Assembly: GCA_937916465.1 (NCBI GenBank)
Contig: CALFTK010000037.1
Span: 15,646 to 79,645, forward strand
Length of the DNA stretch: 64,000 nt
Source: an uncultured Bacteroidales bacterium
Lineage (GTDB): Bacteria > Bacteroidota > Bacteroidia > Bacteroidales > Bacteroidaceae
Reading direction: 5' to 3'
Positions 17,097 through 25,815 of the stretch are shown here, piece after piece (position 1 is the first letter of the stretch; the number at the start of each line of letters is the position of its first letter). The notes beneath the pieces are model-generated. The model worked only from the letters and a program-made list of their open reading frames with translations, was not told where the DNA came from and made no database searches. A program made the position numbers and the translations under genes.

Positions 17097-17999
17097 TTAT
17101 GAGCGGGCAGCGTTTATTATGCCTTTGGAGATGTTCCAACGCATTAGTAGTAGGTATTTTGATTGTATTGGTCTATGTGTTAAACAGAGTAATAAAGTTG
17201 CACCCCATTTGCATAACTCTTTAATTATTAGATTGAACCTATGGTTGTGCAGTGTCGCTCTGGTCCATTGGCCAATGCCGTTGTTGAATGCCAGACGGGA
17301 AAAATAGTCCCTGTTTAGTTTTGATTCCGGAATAATGTGGTACATAACTGCCCGAGGTACATAGTAACACTCCATACCCTTTGATTTCATACGCTCAAAC
17401 AGGTCGCTCTCTTCGCCACCGGAAAGTTTTTTTCCTGTGCGCCCTAATGTGGTGTCAAACACCCCTATCTTTTCAAAAGCGGTTCTACGCATAGCCATAT
17501 TGCCACCACCCGGTATGCGCCCTTTTGGGAAGGGTTTAATGGTTTCTCCAAAATCCATTGGATTTGCAATAGGTTCCTCTGCATATTTTGACATCCATTT
17601 CGGCCTGCCGCTTGGGTATTCGGCAATAATCTTTCCACCTGCCGACATTGCCTGCGGAACACTGTCAAATAAATCAATGTATGAATCTACGAATTCCGGA
17701 ACTATATGTTCGTCATCGTCAATAAATGCAATAATGTCACCTTGAGCATTGCTGATACCTGCGTTTCTTGCATGTGACAGCCCTTGCTTGGTTTCCAGAC
17801 AGTACCTGATGTTTAGTGATGGGTTGTCAGCAATGAACTGCTCAATGTTGCCGCGTGTGTGGTCTTTGGAATTGTTGTCAACAACAACACACTCCCAAAT
17901 AGCCTTGTCGGCGGTCTGAGCTGCAACAGAACGCAGTGTTATCATAAGCTGTTCTGCTCTGTTATAAGTGGCTATGACTATTGTTAACCTTACCATCAT
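17097..17999 (-). CDS. Family 2 glycosyltransferase
   Basis: 300 residues. The GT-A fold N-terminus LTIVIATYNRAEQL leads to VVVDNNSKDHT, then the DxD metal/nucleotide motif IAFIDDDEHI near residue 95. The GGEESDLFERM segment near 190 is typical of GT2 enzymes that extend surface glycans. No signal peptide or clear C-terminal membrane anchor is seen. The gene stands alone, antisense between two sugar-use operons, and is not obviously linked to either. The start is ATG 17999 or the adjacent ATG 17996. A TAACTTTG box lies only 3 nt upstream (18002-18009), so the leader would be extremely short or the true start is further in. Confidence 0.88.
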   Translation of the reverse strand: MMVRLTIVIATYNRAEQLMITLRSVAAQTADKAIWECVVVDNNSKDHTRGNIEQFIADNPSLNIRYCLETKQGLSHARNAGISNAQGDIIAFIDDDEHIVPEFVDSYIDLFDSVPQAMSAGGKIIAEYPSGRPKWMSKYAEEPIANPMDFGETIKPFPKGRIPGGGNMAMRRTAFEKIGVFDTTLGRTGKKLSGGEESDLFERMKSKGMECYYVPRAVMYHIIPESKLNRDYFSRLAFNNGIGQWTRATLHNHRFNLIIKELCKWGATLLLCLTHRPIQSKYLLLMRWNISKGIINAARS

Positions 18000-18097
18000 T
18001 GCAAAGTTAAGGATTTATTCGGTTGATTCTATTTCTGTGGTTAATAATAATTGTCTCTTTTTTACCTCTGCCTGTGTAAACCTAAAAATAAGTTTAT

Positions 18098-18105
18098 TAA
18101 ATTTG
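18098..18105 (+). promoter_or_regulatory. Putative -7 box for the symporter/GH94 operon
   Basis: TAAATTTG matches TAnnTTTG and lies 41 nt before the ATG at 18147. No clear TTTG is present 19 nt upstream, so the match is partial. Confidence 0.4.
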
Positions 18106-18146
18106 CAAATCAGTAAACTAACCAATACTAACTAATTGTAAGTAAA

Positions 18147-20012
18147 ATGAGACAAATTGCATTGACTACTGCCGATCTGCTGATAATTGCAGCATATTTA
18201 GGCATCCTGATTTTCATTGGTATCTATTTGAAAAAACAGGCATCAAAAAACCTTGAAACGTATCTTTTAGGTGGAAAAAACATCCCTTGGTACTTGTTGG
18301 GACTCTCCAATGCATCCGGTATGTTTGATATATCCGGAACAGTGTGGCTTGTAGGTATCACAGTTGTTTATGGATTGAAGAGTGTATTTATGCCTTGGGT
18401 TTGGCCTGTATTTAACCAGATTTTCCTAATGGCATATCTATCTACATGGCTAAGAAGGTCTAATTGTACCACAGGTGCGGAATGGATAGGATTCCGCTTT
18501 GGTAAAGATTCAGGAGCTAAGTTTTCACATTGGATTATAGTAGTATTTGCAATCATTGTATGTCTAAGTATGTTGGCATACGGTTTTATAGGCTTAGGAA
18601 AATTTGTGGAAATATTCCTTCCTCTCAAAACAGTATTCCCATTCTTATCGGCACTTCCTGATGCATACGTTCCTCATGTATGGGGAATTTTGTTCACTCT
18701 GTTTGCAGTCTTCTATTCACTGCTTGGAGGTATGACCAGTATAGTTTGGGCTGATGTGGCACAATATGTGCTGATGACATTGGCGTCTATAGCAATAGCT
18801 GTTATTGCAATGGTAAAACTAACCGATTTCGATTTAATGGCTATACTCCCGGAAGGTTGGACCTCTATGTGGTGGAAAGGTTCTAGTTTGGGAATCAGTT
18901 GGTCCGGAGCATTAGAAGAGTTTAATAAAACAATTGCATCCGATGGATATTCTCTATTCGGCCTATTCTTTGGATTGGTATTGGTAAAGGGTATTATGGT
19001 AAGTATTGCCGGCCCTGCTCCTACTTACGATATGCAGAAGATTCTATCTACAAAATCACCTAAAGAGGCATCTATGATGAGTGGTTTTGTAACAGTAGTA
19101 TTGATGCCGGTACGTTATCTTATGATTGCGGGTATTGCAGTACTTGGCCTAATCTTATTTAGTGATATTGAACCATTGGTACGCAACAGCGCAGGTAATA
19201 TAGACTTTGAATTGGTGCTTCCGGCTATTATTAATCACTCTTGCATACCTGCAGGTTTGACAGGTCTTTTGGTGGCAGGTTTGCTTGCTGCCTTTATGTC
19301 AACATTTGCCGGTACACTCAATGCGGCTCAGGCATACATTGTGAACGATATTTACATTAAATATTTCAAGCCGCAGGCTACTCCAAAACAAGCAACAAAT
19401 GCAAACTACATAGTTGGTTTGGTTGTGGTAATAATCAGTATAGGATTTGGCGTTTTGGCGCAAGATGTAAACAGCATTCTTCAGTGGGTAACAAATGCTC
19501 TGTATGGCAGTTATGTTGCAGCCAATGTGCTAAAATGGCACTGGTGGAGATTCAATTCACGCGGTTTTGCATGGGGTATGGTATTTGGCTTGATTCCGGC
19601 ACTGCTGCTTTCACAAATTCCATTCTTTAATCAGTGGGGTTCAGTTTCGGCTCTCTACTACTTCCCAATAATACTATTGTTCTCTGTAATAGGATGTTTG
19701 GTTGGTACATATACAACTGAACCTACCGATGAAGAGACATTGAAGAATTTCTACTACAAGACTCGTCCTTGGGGATTCTGGAAACCAATAAAAGAGAAGG
19801 TAATGGCAGAACATCCGGAATTCAAAGAGAATAAGAATTTTGTTAAGGATATGGTTAATGTAGCTGCAGGTATAGTTTGGCAGACAGCATTGGTTGCAGG
19901 ACCTATCTATTTGGTAGTGAAAGACTTCGTAGGTTTAGGATTGGCTATTATGTGCATAGTAGTAGGTACAATCATTCTAAAGAAAAACTGGTATAACAAA
20001 CTGGAAGATTAA
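18147..20012 (+). CDS. Sodium:solute symporter family protein (SSS/SLC5)
   Basis: 621 residues with about 13-14 membrane segments. It begins with LLIIAAYLGILIFIGIYLKK and LETYLLGGKNIPWYLLGLSNASG, the SSS N-terminal signature; GLLVAGLLAAFMSTFAGTLNAA in the middle is also typical. It imports a solute with Na+. The GH94 phosphorylase gene begins 17 nt downstream, so cellobiose or a related beta-1,4 disaccharide is the likely substrate (inference from context). The C-terminal tail is longer than in bacterial proline or galactose symporters. Confidence 0.88.
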   Translation: MRQIALTTADLLIIAAYLGILIFIGIYLKKQASKNLETYLLGGKNIPWYLLGLSNASGMFDISGTVWLVGITVVYGLKSVFMPWVWPVFNQIFLMAYLSTWLRRSNCTTGAEWIGFRFGKDSGAKFSHWIIVVFAIIVCLSMLAYGFIGLGKFVEIFLPLKTVFPFLSALPDAYVPHVWGILFTLFAVFYSLLGGMTSIVWADVAQYVLMTLASIAIAVIAMVKLTDFDLMAILPEGWTSMWWKGSSLGISWSGALEEFNKTIASDGYSLFGLFFGLVLVKGIMVSIAGPAPTYDMQKILSTKSPKEASMMSGFVTVVLMPVRYLMIAGIAVLGLILFSDIEPLVRNSAGNIDFELVLPAIINHSCIPAGLTGLLVAGLLAAFMSTFAGTLNAAQAYIVNDIYIKYFKPQATPKQATNANYIVGLVVVIISIGFGVLAQDVNSILQWVTNALYGSYVAANVLKWHWWRFNSRGFAWGMVFGLIPALLLSQIPFFNQWGSVSALYYFPIILLFSVIGCLVGTYTTEPTDEETLKNFYYKTRPWGFWKPIKEKVMAEHPEFKENKNFVKDMVNVAAGIVWQTALVAGPIYLVVKDFVGLGLAIMCIVVGTIILKKNWYNKLED

Positions 20013-20029
20013 CACAAAAAACAATAACA

Positions 20030-22465
20030 ATGAAAGAATACGGATTTTTTGATGATAAAAATAGAGAGTATGTAATTACAGAACCGCGTACTCCTTGGCC
20101 TTGGATAAACTATTTGGGTACAGAAGACTTTTTTAGTTTGATTTCCAATACTGCCGGTGGCTATTCATTCTGCAAGGATGCAAAATTCCGCAGAATAACA
20201 AGGTATAGATATAATAACGTACCAATGGATAGTGGTGGTAAGTATTTCTACATAAATGATGGAAAGGATATTTGGAATCCGGGGTGGAAACCTTGCAAGA
20301 CAGCGCTTGATAGCTATGAATGTCGTCATGGTATGAACTATTCCAAAATAACCGGTAGCAAGAATGGTGTGGAAGCAAGTGTTCTCTATTTTGTTCCATT
20401 AAAGACTTGGGCAGAAGTTCAGAAAGTTACGCTTACCAATAATTCAAATGAAAAGAAGAGTCTTAAACTGTTCTCGTTTGTGGAGTGGTGTTTATGGAAT
20501 GCAGCTACCGATATGGAGAACTTCCAAAGAAACTTTTCTACCGGCGAAGTGGAAATAGATGGTTCTACAATTTATCATAAAACAGAATACAAAGAACGTA
20601 GAAATCACTACGCGTATTATTCTGTAAATGTTCCCATTCAAGGTTTTGAAACAGACAGAGAGACCTTCTTTGGACTTTATAATGGATTTGACGAACCACA
20701 AACTGTATTAGAGGGCAAACCTACTAATTCAGTGGCACATGGATGGTCACCAATAGCATCTCACTATATAGAAGTGGAACTTGCTCCTGGTGAAAGTAAG
20801 GATTTGATTTTTGTCTTGGGTTATGTAGAGAATCCACAAGAAGAGAAGTTCGAAAGCAAAGGTGTTATAAATAAGGTAAGAGCTAAAGAGACTCTGGCAA
20901 AACTGGACACAGTAGCAAAGGTAGATGCTGCATTTGCAGAACTGTGCAACTATTGGGATAAATTGTTGCAGATATATACAGTTCAGAGTGGTGATGATAA
21001 GTTGGACCGTATGGTTAATATCTGGAATCAGTATCAGTGTATGATAACATTCTGCTTCTCCCGCTCAGCTTCATTCTTTGAAAGCGGTATAGGCCGTGGA
21101 ATGGGATTCCGTGATTCTAATCAGGATTTGATAGGCTTTGTGCATCAAATTCCGGAGAGAGCCAGAGAGAGAATAATTGATATTGCATCTACGCAGTTCC
21201 CTGACGGTGGTTGCTATCATCAGTATCAGCCTCTTACAAAACGTGGTAACGATGGTATAGGCGGCGGTTTTAACGATGATCCTATGTGGCTGATATTCGG
21301 TACAATTGGTTATTTGCGCGAAACAGGCGATTTCTCTATTCTTGATGAACCAGTACCATTTGATAATCAGCCCGGAAGCGAAAAGAGTCTGTTTGAACAT
21401 CTAAAAATATCGTTTGAACACGTTGTAAATAATTTGGGACCTCACGGTCTGCCATTGATAGGTCGCGCAGACTGGAATGATTGTCTGAATTTGAACTGTT
21501 TCTCAAATGATCCAAATGAGAGTTTCCAGACTACAGAAAACAAAACAGAAGGTAGCAAGGCTGAAAGCTTGATGATAGCCGGACTGTTTGTCTTCAGCGG
21601 ACGCGATTATGTGGAACTATGCAAGCAACTTGGCAAGACAATTGAAGCCGAAATGGCTCAAAAAGCTATAGACAATATGGTTGAGGCTGTTAAAAAGTAT
21701 GGCTGGGACGGTGAATGGTTCTTGCGTGCATACGATTATTACGGCAATAAGGTGGGTTCAAACGAAAATGAAGAGGGTAAAATCTTTATAGAATCCAACG
21801 GTTGGTGTACAATGGCAGGCATTGGATTGGAAGATGGTATGGTAGATAAAGCTCTGGATTCAGTGAAAGAGCGTTTGGACTGCGAACATGGAATAGTTCT
21901 GAATAATCCAGCCTTTACCAAATATTATATAGAGTATGGCGAAATATCAAGTTATCCTGCAGGTTATAAAGAGAATGCGGGTATATTCTGCCATAATAAT
22001 CCTTGGGTTATAATAGGTGAAACCGTTCGTGGCAATGGTAATGCGGCATGGGAATATTACAAAAAGATTTCTCCTGCATATATAAAAGACCAGACACTGC
22101 ATAAGGTTGAACCATACGTATATTCACAGATGGTAGCAGGAAAAGATGCATTCCGTCCCGGTGAAGGTAAAAATTCATGGCTTACCGGTACTGCAGCATG
22201 GAACTACTATACTATAACCCAGTTTATTTTAGGAATAAAACCTACTTATTCAGGCCTGAAAGTTGAACCATGTATCCCATCCAAATGGAATGGATATAAT
22301 GTAAAACGTCAATTCCGTGGTGCAAGCTATAATATTGAGGTTAAGAATTTGTCGGGTTCAATGAAGGGTATTAAATCATTAAAGGTTGATGGTAAACTTA
22401 TAGATGGTGATACTATTCCAATTATGCCTGCAGGTTCTGTTTGCAATGTAGAGGTGGAGATGTAA
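20030..22465 (+). CDS. GH94 cellobiose phosphorylase
   Basis: 811 residues, cytoplasmic. It splits cellobiose with phosphate to glucose 1-phosphate and glucose. The N-terminus GFFDDKNREYVIT, the segment NTAGGYSFCKDAKFRRITRYR and the catalytic-acid motif RADWNDCLNL (Asp481/Asp484) follow bacterial cellobiose phosphorylases. The glycine-rich GNGNAAWEYYKKISP stretch and the C-terminal beta domain are present, and the length matches. GH94 also includes cellodextrin and chitobiose phosphorylases; the ITRYRYNNVPMDSGG segment favours cellobiose. Co-transcribed with the upstream symporter. Confidence 0.92.
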   Translation: MKEYGFFDDKNREYVITEPRTPWPWINYLGTEDFFSLISNTAGGYSFCKDAKFRRITRYRYNNVPMDSGGKYFYINDGKDIWNPGWKPCKTALDSYECRHGMNYSKITGSKNGVEASVLYFVPLKTWAEVQKVTLTNNSNEKKSLKLFSFVEWCLWNAATDMENFQRNFSTGEVEIDGSTIYHKTEYKERRNHYAYYSVNVPIQGFETDRETFFGLYNGFDEPQTVLEGKPTNSVAHGWSPIASHYIEVELAPGESKDLIFVLGYVENPQEEKFESKGVINKVRAKETLAKLDTVAKVDAAFAELCNYWDKLLQIYTVQSGDDKLDRMVNIWNQYQCMITFCFSRSASFFESGIGRGMGFRDSNQDLIGFVHQIPERARERIIDIASTQFPDGGCYHQYQPLTKRGNDGIGGGFNDDPMWLIFGTIGYLRETGDFSILDEPVPFDNQPGSEKSLFEHLKISFEHVVNNLGPHGLPLIGRADWNDCLNLNCFSNDPNESFQTTENKTEGSKAESLMIAGLFVFSGRDYVELCKQLGKTIEAEMAQKAIDNMVEAVKKYGWDGEWFLRAYDYYGNKVGSNENEEGKIFIESNGWCTMAGIGLEDGMVDKALDSVKERLDCEHGIVLNNPAFTKYYIEYGEISSYPAGYKENAGIFCHNNPWVIIGETVRGNGNAAWEYYKKISPAYIKDQTLHKVEPYVYSQMVAGKDAFRPGEGKNSWLTGTAAWNYYTITQFILGIKPTYSGLKVEPCIPSKWNGYNVKRQFRGASYNIEVKNLSGSMKGIKSLKVDGKLIDGDTIPIMPAGSVCNVEVEM

Positions 22466-22496
22466 AAAGCAAGCAAAATACATACGATTTTAATTG

Positions 22497-22538
22497 ATAT
22501 GCCCCCAAAAAGTTCATTAACAACTTTTGGGGGCATAT
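22497..22538. terminator. Bidirectional terminator between cbp and the flavodiiron gene
   Basis: ATATGCCCCCAAAAAGTT (from 22497) pairs with AACTTTTGGGGGCATAT (22522-22538), a stem of about 17 bp with one bulged A and a short loop. A/T runs within the arms allow it to work for both converging genes. Confidence 0.8.
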
Positions 22539-22572
22539 TATAATTATTGTGGCTCAAATATTACTATCTCTC

Positions 22573-23763
22573 TTATTGAAGTAGCTTGTCTGCCATTTCT
22601 GAAGCAAGTTCTCTACATTTGGAATAGACTGATTCAGTTGGAGATTGTTTCATCTCTACGCTGTTTTCCAAAACTTCGAATCCGCTGTTGTCTGCGAATT
22701 CTTTTAGTTTTTTTACTGCAACACTTGCCCATGTGAATGAACCGAAATATCCAAAGATGCGGTTCTTAACTTCTCGGACTGAAATTTTGGATAGTATAGC
22801 TTCAATTTCAGGATAGAGGGTCAAACTATATGTTGGGCTACCCACTATCAAACCACGATATTTGAATATATCTTTCAGAATGTAAGATGGATTGCTTTTA
22901 CTTACATTGTGCATAACAATGTTTTTTACACCTCTATTTGATAACTCTGCGGCAATAGCTTCGGCTACCTGTTCTGTATGTCCGTACATTGTGCCATATA
23001 CAATTACCACACCATCTTCTGTTTCGTACTTGCTTAATCTGTCATATATGGACACAACCTTAGAAATGTTTTCTCTCCATACAGGTCCGTGGGTACTGCA
23101 TATATAGTCAATTGGCAGACTTTGTAGTTTGGTTAAAGCTCTTTGTACTGCAATACCATATTTGCCAACAATATTGGAATAGTATCTAATCATCTCTTCC
23201 CAATATATGTCAGTATTTATGGAAGTATCTACATATCCTCCATTTAATGCACCAAAACAGCCAAATGCGTCACCCGAGAAAAGCATGTTTTCTGTTACAG
23301 AATAGGTCATCATAGTTTCTGGCCAGTGAACCATTGGGGTTAAATAAAACTTCAGATTATTTGAACCCAAAACAAGTTCATCACCATCTTTCACCTGTAG
23401 GCAATTGTCAATTATTCCATAATAACCTTCTATCATACTCAATGTCTGCTTGTTTCCTACTATCTGTATGTTGGGATAGTGGTTACGAATAAGAGCAATA
23501 CTGCCGGAATGATCGGGCTCCATGTGGTTTATTATGAGATAATCTATAGGCTTATTATCAATTATGCTTTTTATTTTTTGCAGGTAATATTCAAAAAATG
23601 CACTATCTACTGTATCAATAAGTGCAATCTTATTGTCTGTTATCAGATATGAATTATATGATACACCGTATGGTAATGGCCACATTCCTTCAAACAGATG
23701 CTTATTGCGGTCATTAACACCTACATAATGTACGTTCTCAGTAATTTTTGTGCTGTATGTCAT
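22573..23763 (-). CDS. FprA family A-type flavoprotein (flavodiiron O2/NO reductase)
   Basis: 396 residues, cytoplasmic. An N-terminal metallo-beta-lactamase domain carries the diiron ligands His80, Glu82, Asp84, His146, Asp165 and His225 (motifs NHMEPDH, VHWPET, SGDAFG, STHGPVW). His85 follows directly in the first motif. The C-terminal domain from about residue 250 is a flavodoxin (IVYGTMYGHTEQ) that binds FMN. Such enzymes reduce oxygen to water or nitric oxide to N2O and protect anaerobes. No rubredoxin is fused. The ATG at 23763 is used; the longer frame begins with a TTG. Confidence 0.94.
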   Translation of the reverse strand: MTYSTKITENVHYVGVNDRNKHLFEGMWPLPYGVSYNSYLITDNKIALIDTVDSAFFEYYLQKIKSIIDNKPIDYLIINHMEPDHSGSIALIRNHYPNIQIVGNKQTLSMIEGYYGIIDNCLQVKDGDELVLGSNNLKFYLTPMVHWPETMMTYSVTENMLFSGDAFGCFGALNGGYVDTSINTDIYWEEMIRYYSNIVGKYGIAVQRALTKLQSLPIDYICSTHGPVWRENISKVVSIYDRLSKYETEDGVVIVYGTMYGHTEQVAEAIAAELSNRGVKNIVMHNVSKSNPSYILKDIFKYRGLIVGSPTYSLTLYPEIEAILSKISVREVKNRIFGYFGSFTWASVAVKKLKEFADNSGFEVLENSVEMKQSPTESVYSKCRELASEMADKLLQ

Positions 23764-23907
23764 TATTTTTTTGTTATTAATCTCTTGCAAAAGTATGGAT
23801 TTTTTGCTGTTCCATCAATAATTGCCATTTTGATTTATACTTACGTGGGTGATATTTTCGGCATTTTTATAATTTGTGAAATAATCTTTATAAATAGGGC
23901 AGTTGAA

Positions 23908-23937
23908 TTGCGTTATGGATTATTTTATCTAAATTTG
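23908..23937 (+). promoter_or_regulatory. Promoter immediately upstream of the small secreted protein gene
   Basis: TTG (23908-23910) is followed after 19 nt by TAAATTTG (23930-23937), a full match to the Bacteroidota promoter. The ATG at 23946 begins only 8 nt beyond the -7 box, so the mRNA would be leaderless or nearly so. Confidence 0.55.
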
Positions 23938-23945
23938 TATCCGCT

Positions 23946-24323
23946 ATGGTAATACTATGCCGTTATATATTGCTGTTTTATGCAACCCTGTTTTGTAATT
24001 TTCAGGAAGTAACTTCTATTCCGGAATTAGAACAGAATTGTTGTTGTGTAGAGGACTACCTCTATGATGACTTAGGTTGTAGTTCTGTTTATGAACATAA
24101 CGGCTTGTTATCATCACAAGGCAGACAGGTTAAAGTATCTCGCGACCAATCCCAGAAACGCTTAAAGCAGAATTCCAAGAATAGTTTAACCCTTTCAACT
24201 GTTGTTAAGCCGGACCTTTTTGATTTTACATTAAAGAGCTATGCCGGTTTCTCGCCCTTTTTTGCAGGGCTTATAACCTATAAACATTCTCATCTTACTA
24301 TCTTGCGAAGATATATCATTTAG
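23946..24323 (+). CDS. Small exported protein of unknown function
   Basis: 125 residues. The first 17 or so (MVILCRYILLFYATLFC) are hydrophobic with a basic residue, like a signal peptide or membrane anchor. The following region contains NCCCVEDYLYDDLGC, a Cys cluster, then a basic Ser/Gln-rich stretch and a hydrophobic C-terminal part ending HSHLTILRRYII. I recognise no domain. It is supported as a gene by a consensus promoter directly upstream and by filling an otherwise empty gap. It precedes the 24408 operon on the same strand by 84 nt, with a stem-loop between. Confidence 0.5.
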   Translation: MVILCRYILLFYATLFCNFQEVTSIPELEQNCCCVEDYLYDDLGCSSVYEHNGLLSSQGRQVKVSRDQSQKRLKQNSKNSLTLSTVVKPDLFDFTLKSYAGFSPFFAGLITYKHSHLTILRRYII

Positions 24324-24342
24324 TGTCATATTCTGTTTTTTA

Positions 24343-24366
24343 TAGGACAGCTAAGGCTGTGTCCTA
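24343..24366 (+). terminator. Stem-loop between small secreted protein and membrane operon
   Basis: TAGGACAGC (24343-24351) pairs with GCT(GT)GTCCTA (24356-24366) with a TAAG loop and a 2-nt bulge. T-rich sequence follows a few nt later (24370-24383). It is either a weak terminator of the upstream gene or a leader structure of the downstream operon. Confidence 0.4.
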
Positions 24367-24407
24367 ACTATTTCTTTGATATTTTAAATACAAAACAGAA
24401 ACAGATT

Positions 24408-24860
24408 ATGATAAATTCAGAATTCGTTAAGGTCCATTCTGTAATGGATACTATTGTATATGTGGCTTTAATAATTGCAGGTGCATTATTAATTCTTTTG
24501 CCATTAGGTCAAATTAGTGTGATTTTTGGTTGTTTTTTAATAATAGCCGGTATTGTAGTTGCACTTATCAATAAATCGGAATATAAAAATGTTCAATTAA
24601 AAGGACATTATAAGAAACTGGAATATTACTATCCCTTAAAAAAAAGATCGGAAATAATTGCTTCCATTTCGGGTGAATCGGGAATAGAACTTTTACCACC
24701 CGATACTGATGGACAGGATATTTTAAGATTGGATGTATATTTTGCAAAGTCGGATGATAAGGCCTATCTGCAACTGTTAAGGTATGTGCCTTATACCTAC
24801 GAACCAGCCTCAATGATTTTCGAAGTCAACAAGAGTTCAATCCAAAAACTATTAGCATAA
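24408..24860 (+). CDS. Two-helix membrane protein of unknown function
   Basis: 150 residues. Two hydrophobic helices near residues 15-33 and 36-55 (TIVYVALIIAGALLILLPLG, then ISVIFGCFLIIAGIVVALI) are followed by a soluble domain of about 90 residues rich in charged and aromatic residues. No known domain recognised. Its TAA shares one base with the next start (24860), so it is translationally coupled to the Ca2+/Na+ exchanger and may be an accessory part of ion transport (inference). Confidence 0.7.
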   Translation: MINSEFVKVHSVMDTIVYVALIIAGALLILLPLGQISVIFGCFLIIAGIVVALINKSEYKNVQLKGHYKKLEYYYPLKKRSEIIASISGESGIELLPPDTDGQDILRLDVYFAKSDDKAYLQLLRYVPYTYEPASMIFEVNKSSIQKLLA

Positions 24861-25810
24861 TGGAATATCTAATTTTGATAGCGTCACTTGGCGGTATAGT
24901 ATTTGGAGCTGATTTCCTGGTTGCAGGGGCTGTCTCTTTAGCAAGAAGATTCAAAGTTTCCGATTTTGTAATAGGTGCAGCAATAGTGGGAGTAGGTACC
25001 TCCATGCCGGAATTGGTTGTGAGTTTTATGGGTGCTATAAACGGAAATGCCGATGTTGCAATTGGTAATGTTGTAGGTTCAAATATTTTTAATGTGTTGG
25101 GAATACTTGGACTTACCGCGGTTTTCTTTCCCGTGGCAATAGAAAAGAAAAACATGAAGTTTGAAATACCTTTATGTATAGCCGTATCTGTATTATTGAT
25201 GATACTCGCTTTCAATTTTTTTAATGGAACAGCTGCAACTATTGGACGATTTGATGGATGGATATTGTTGCTCTCTTTTGTGGGCTTTCTGTGGTATTCA
25301 TTTGCGCGAGACAGAAAAGACAGTAACGATTCAACAGATAATATAACTGATGAAATATCGCCTTTATGGCTGGCAATTGTTAAAGTTGTTGGCGGATTGG
25401 CATTGTTAATAGTCAGTTGTGATTTCTTTGTAGATAATGCAGTCCTTATAGCAAAGAGGTTTGGAGTAAACGATGCCTTTATATCTCTTACACTTATTGC
25501 TTGTGGTACATCACTGCCTGAACTCGCTGCATCAGTTGCGGCTGCGGTGAAGAAGAATACTGATATGGCTCTGGGTAATATTGTAGGTTCTAATATCTTT
25601 AATATAACTCTCATATTGGGATTAAGTTCACAAGTTATGCCACTTACCTCATCGGGAATAACATATATAGACTATATAGTAATGATAGTTGCGGCAGTGC
25701 TTGTTTTGTTGATAGGTTTTGTTGGCAAAATCAATAGAATAAGTGGTCTGTTTATGTTTATCTGTTTCGTGCTATATAATTGGTATCTTATTTCTAATCA
25801 AATAGTATAA
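24860..25810 (+). CDS. Calcium/sodium antiporter (CaCA family, YrbG-like)
   Basis: 316 residues with about 10 membrane segments arranged as two inverted repeats. The alpha-repeat motifs are clear: VGTSMPELVVSFMGA plus GNVVGSNIFNVLGILG in the first half, and CGTSLPELAASVAAA plus GNIVGSNIFNITLILG in the second. The Glu and Asn residues in these motifs coordinate Ca2+/Na+. Inner-membrane cation exchange is expected. Middle gene of a three-gene operon with the 24408 membrane protein and the Na/Pi cotransporter 5 nt downstream. Confidence 0.95.
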   Translation: MEYLILIASLGGIVFGADFLVAGAVSLARRFKVSDFVIGAAIVGVGTSMPELVVSFMGAINGNADVAIGNVVGSNIFNVLGILGLTAVFFPVAIEKKNMKFEIPLCIAVSVLLMILAFNFFNGTAATIGRFDGWILLLSFVGFLWYSFARDRKDSNDSTDNITDEISPLWLAIVKVVGGLALLIVSCDFFVDNAVLIAKRFGVNDAFISLTLIACGTSLPELAASVAAAVKKNTDMALGNIVGSNIFNITLILGLSSQVMPLTSSGITYIDYIVMIVAAVLVLLIGFVGKINRISGLFMFICFVLYNWYLISNQIV

Positions 25811-25815
25811 TTTTT

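Noticed and set aside
17079..17111. Hairpin GCTGCC...GGCAGC as a terminator between GH130 and GT2
   Set aside because: The stem is only 6 bp, the loop is long, no T run follows on either strand, and the right arm lies within the GT2 coding region.
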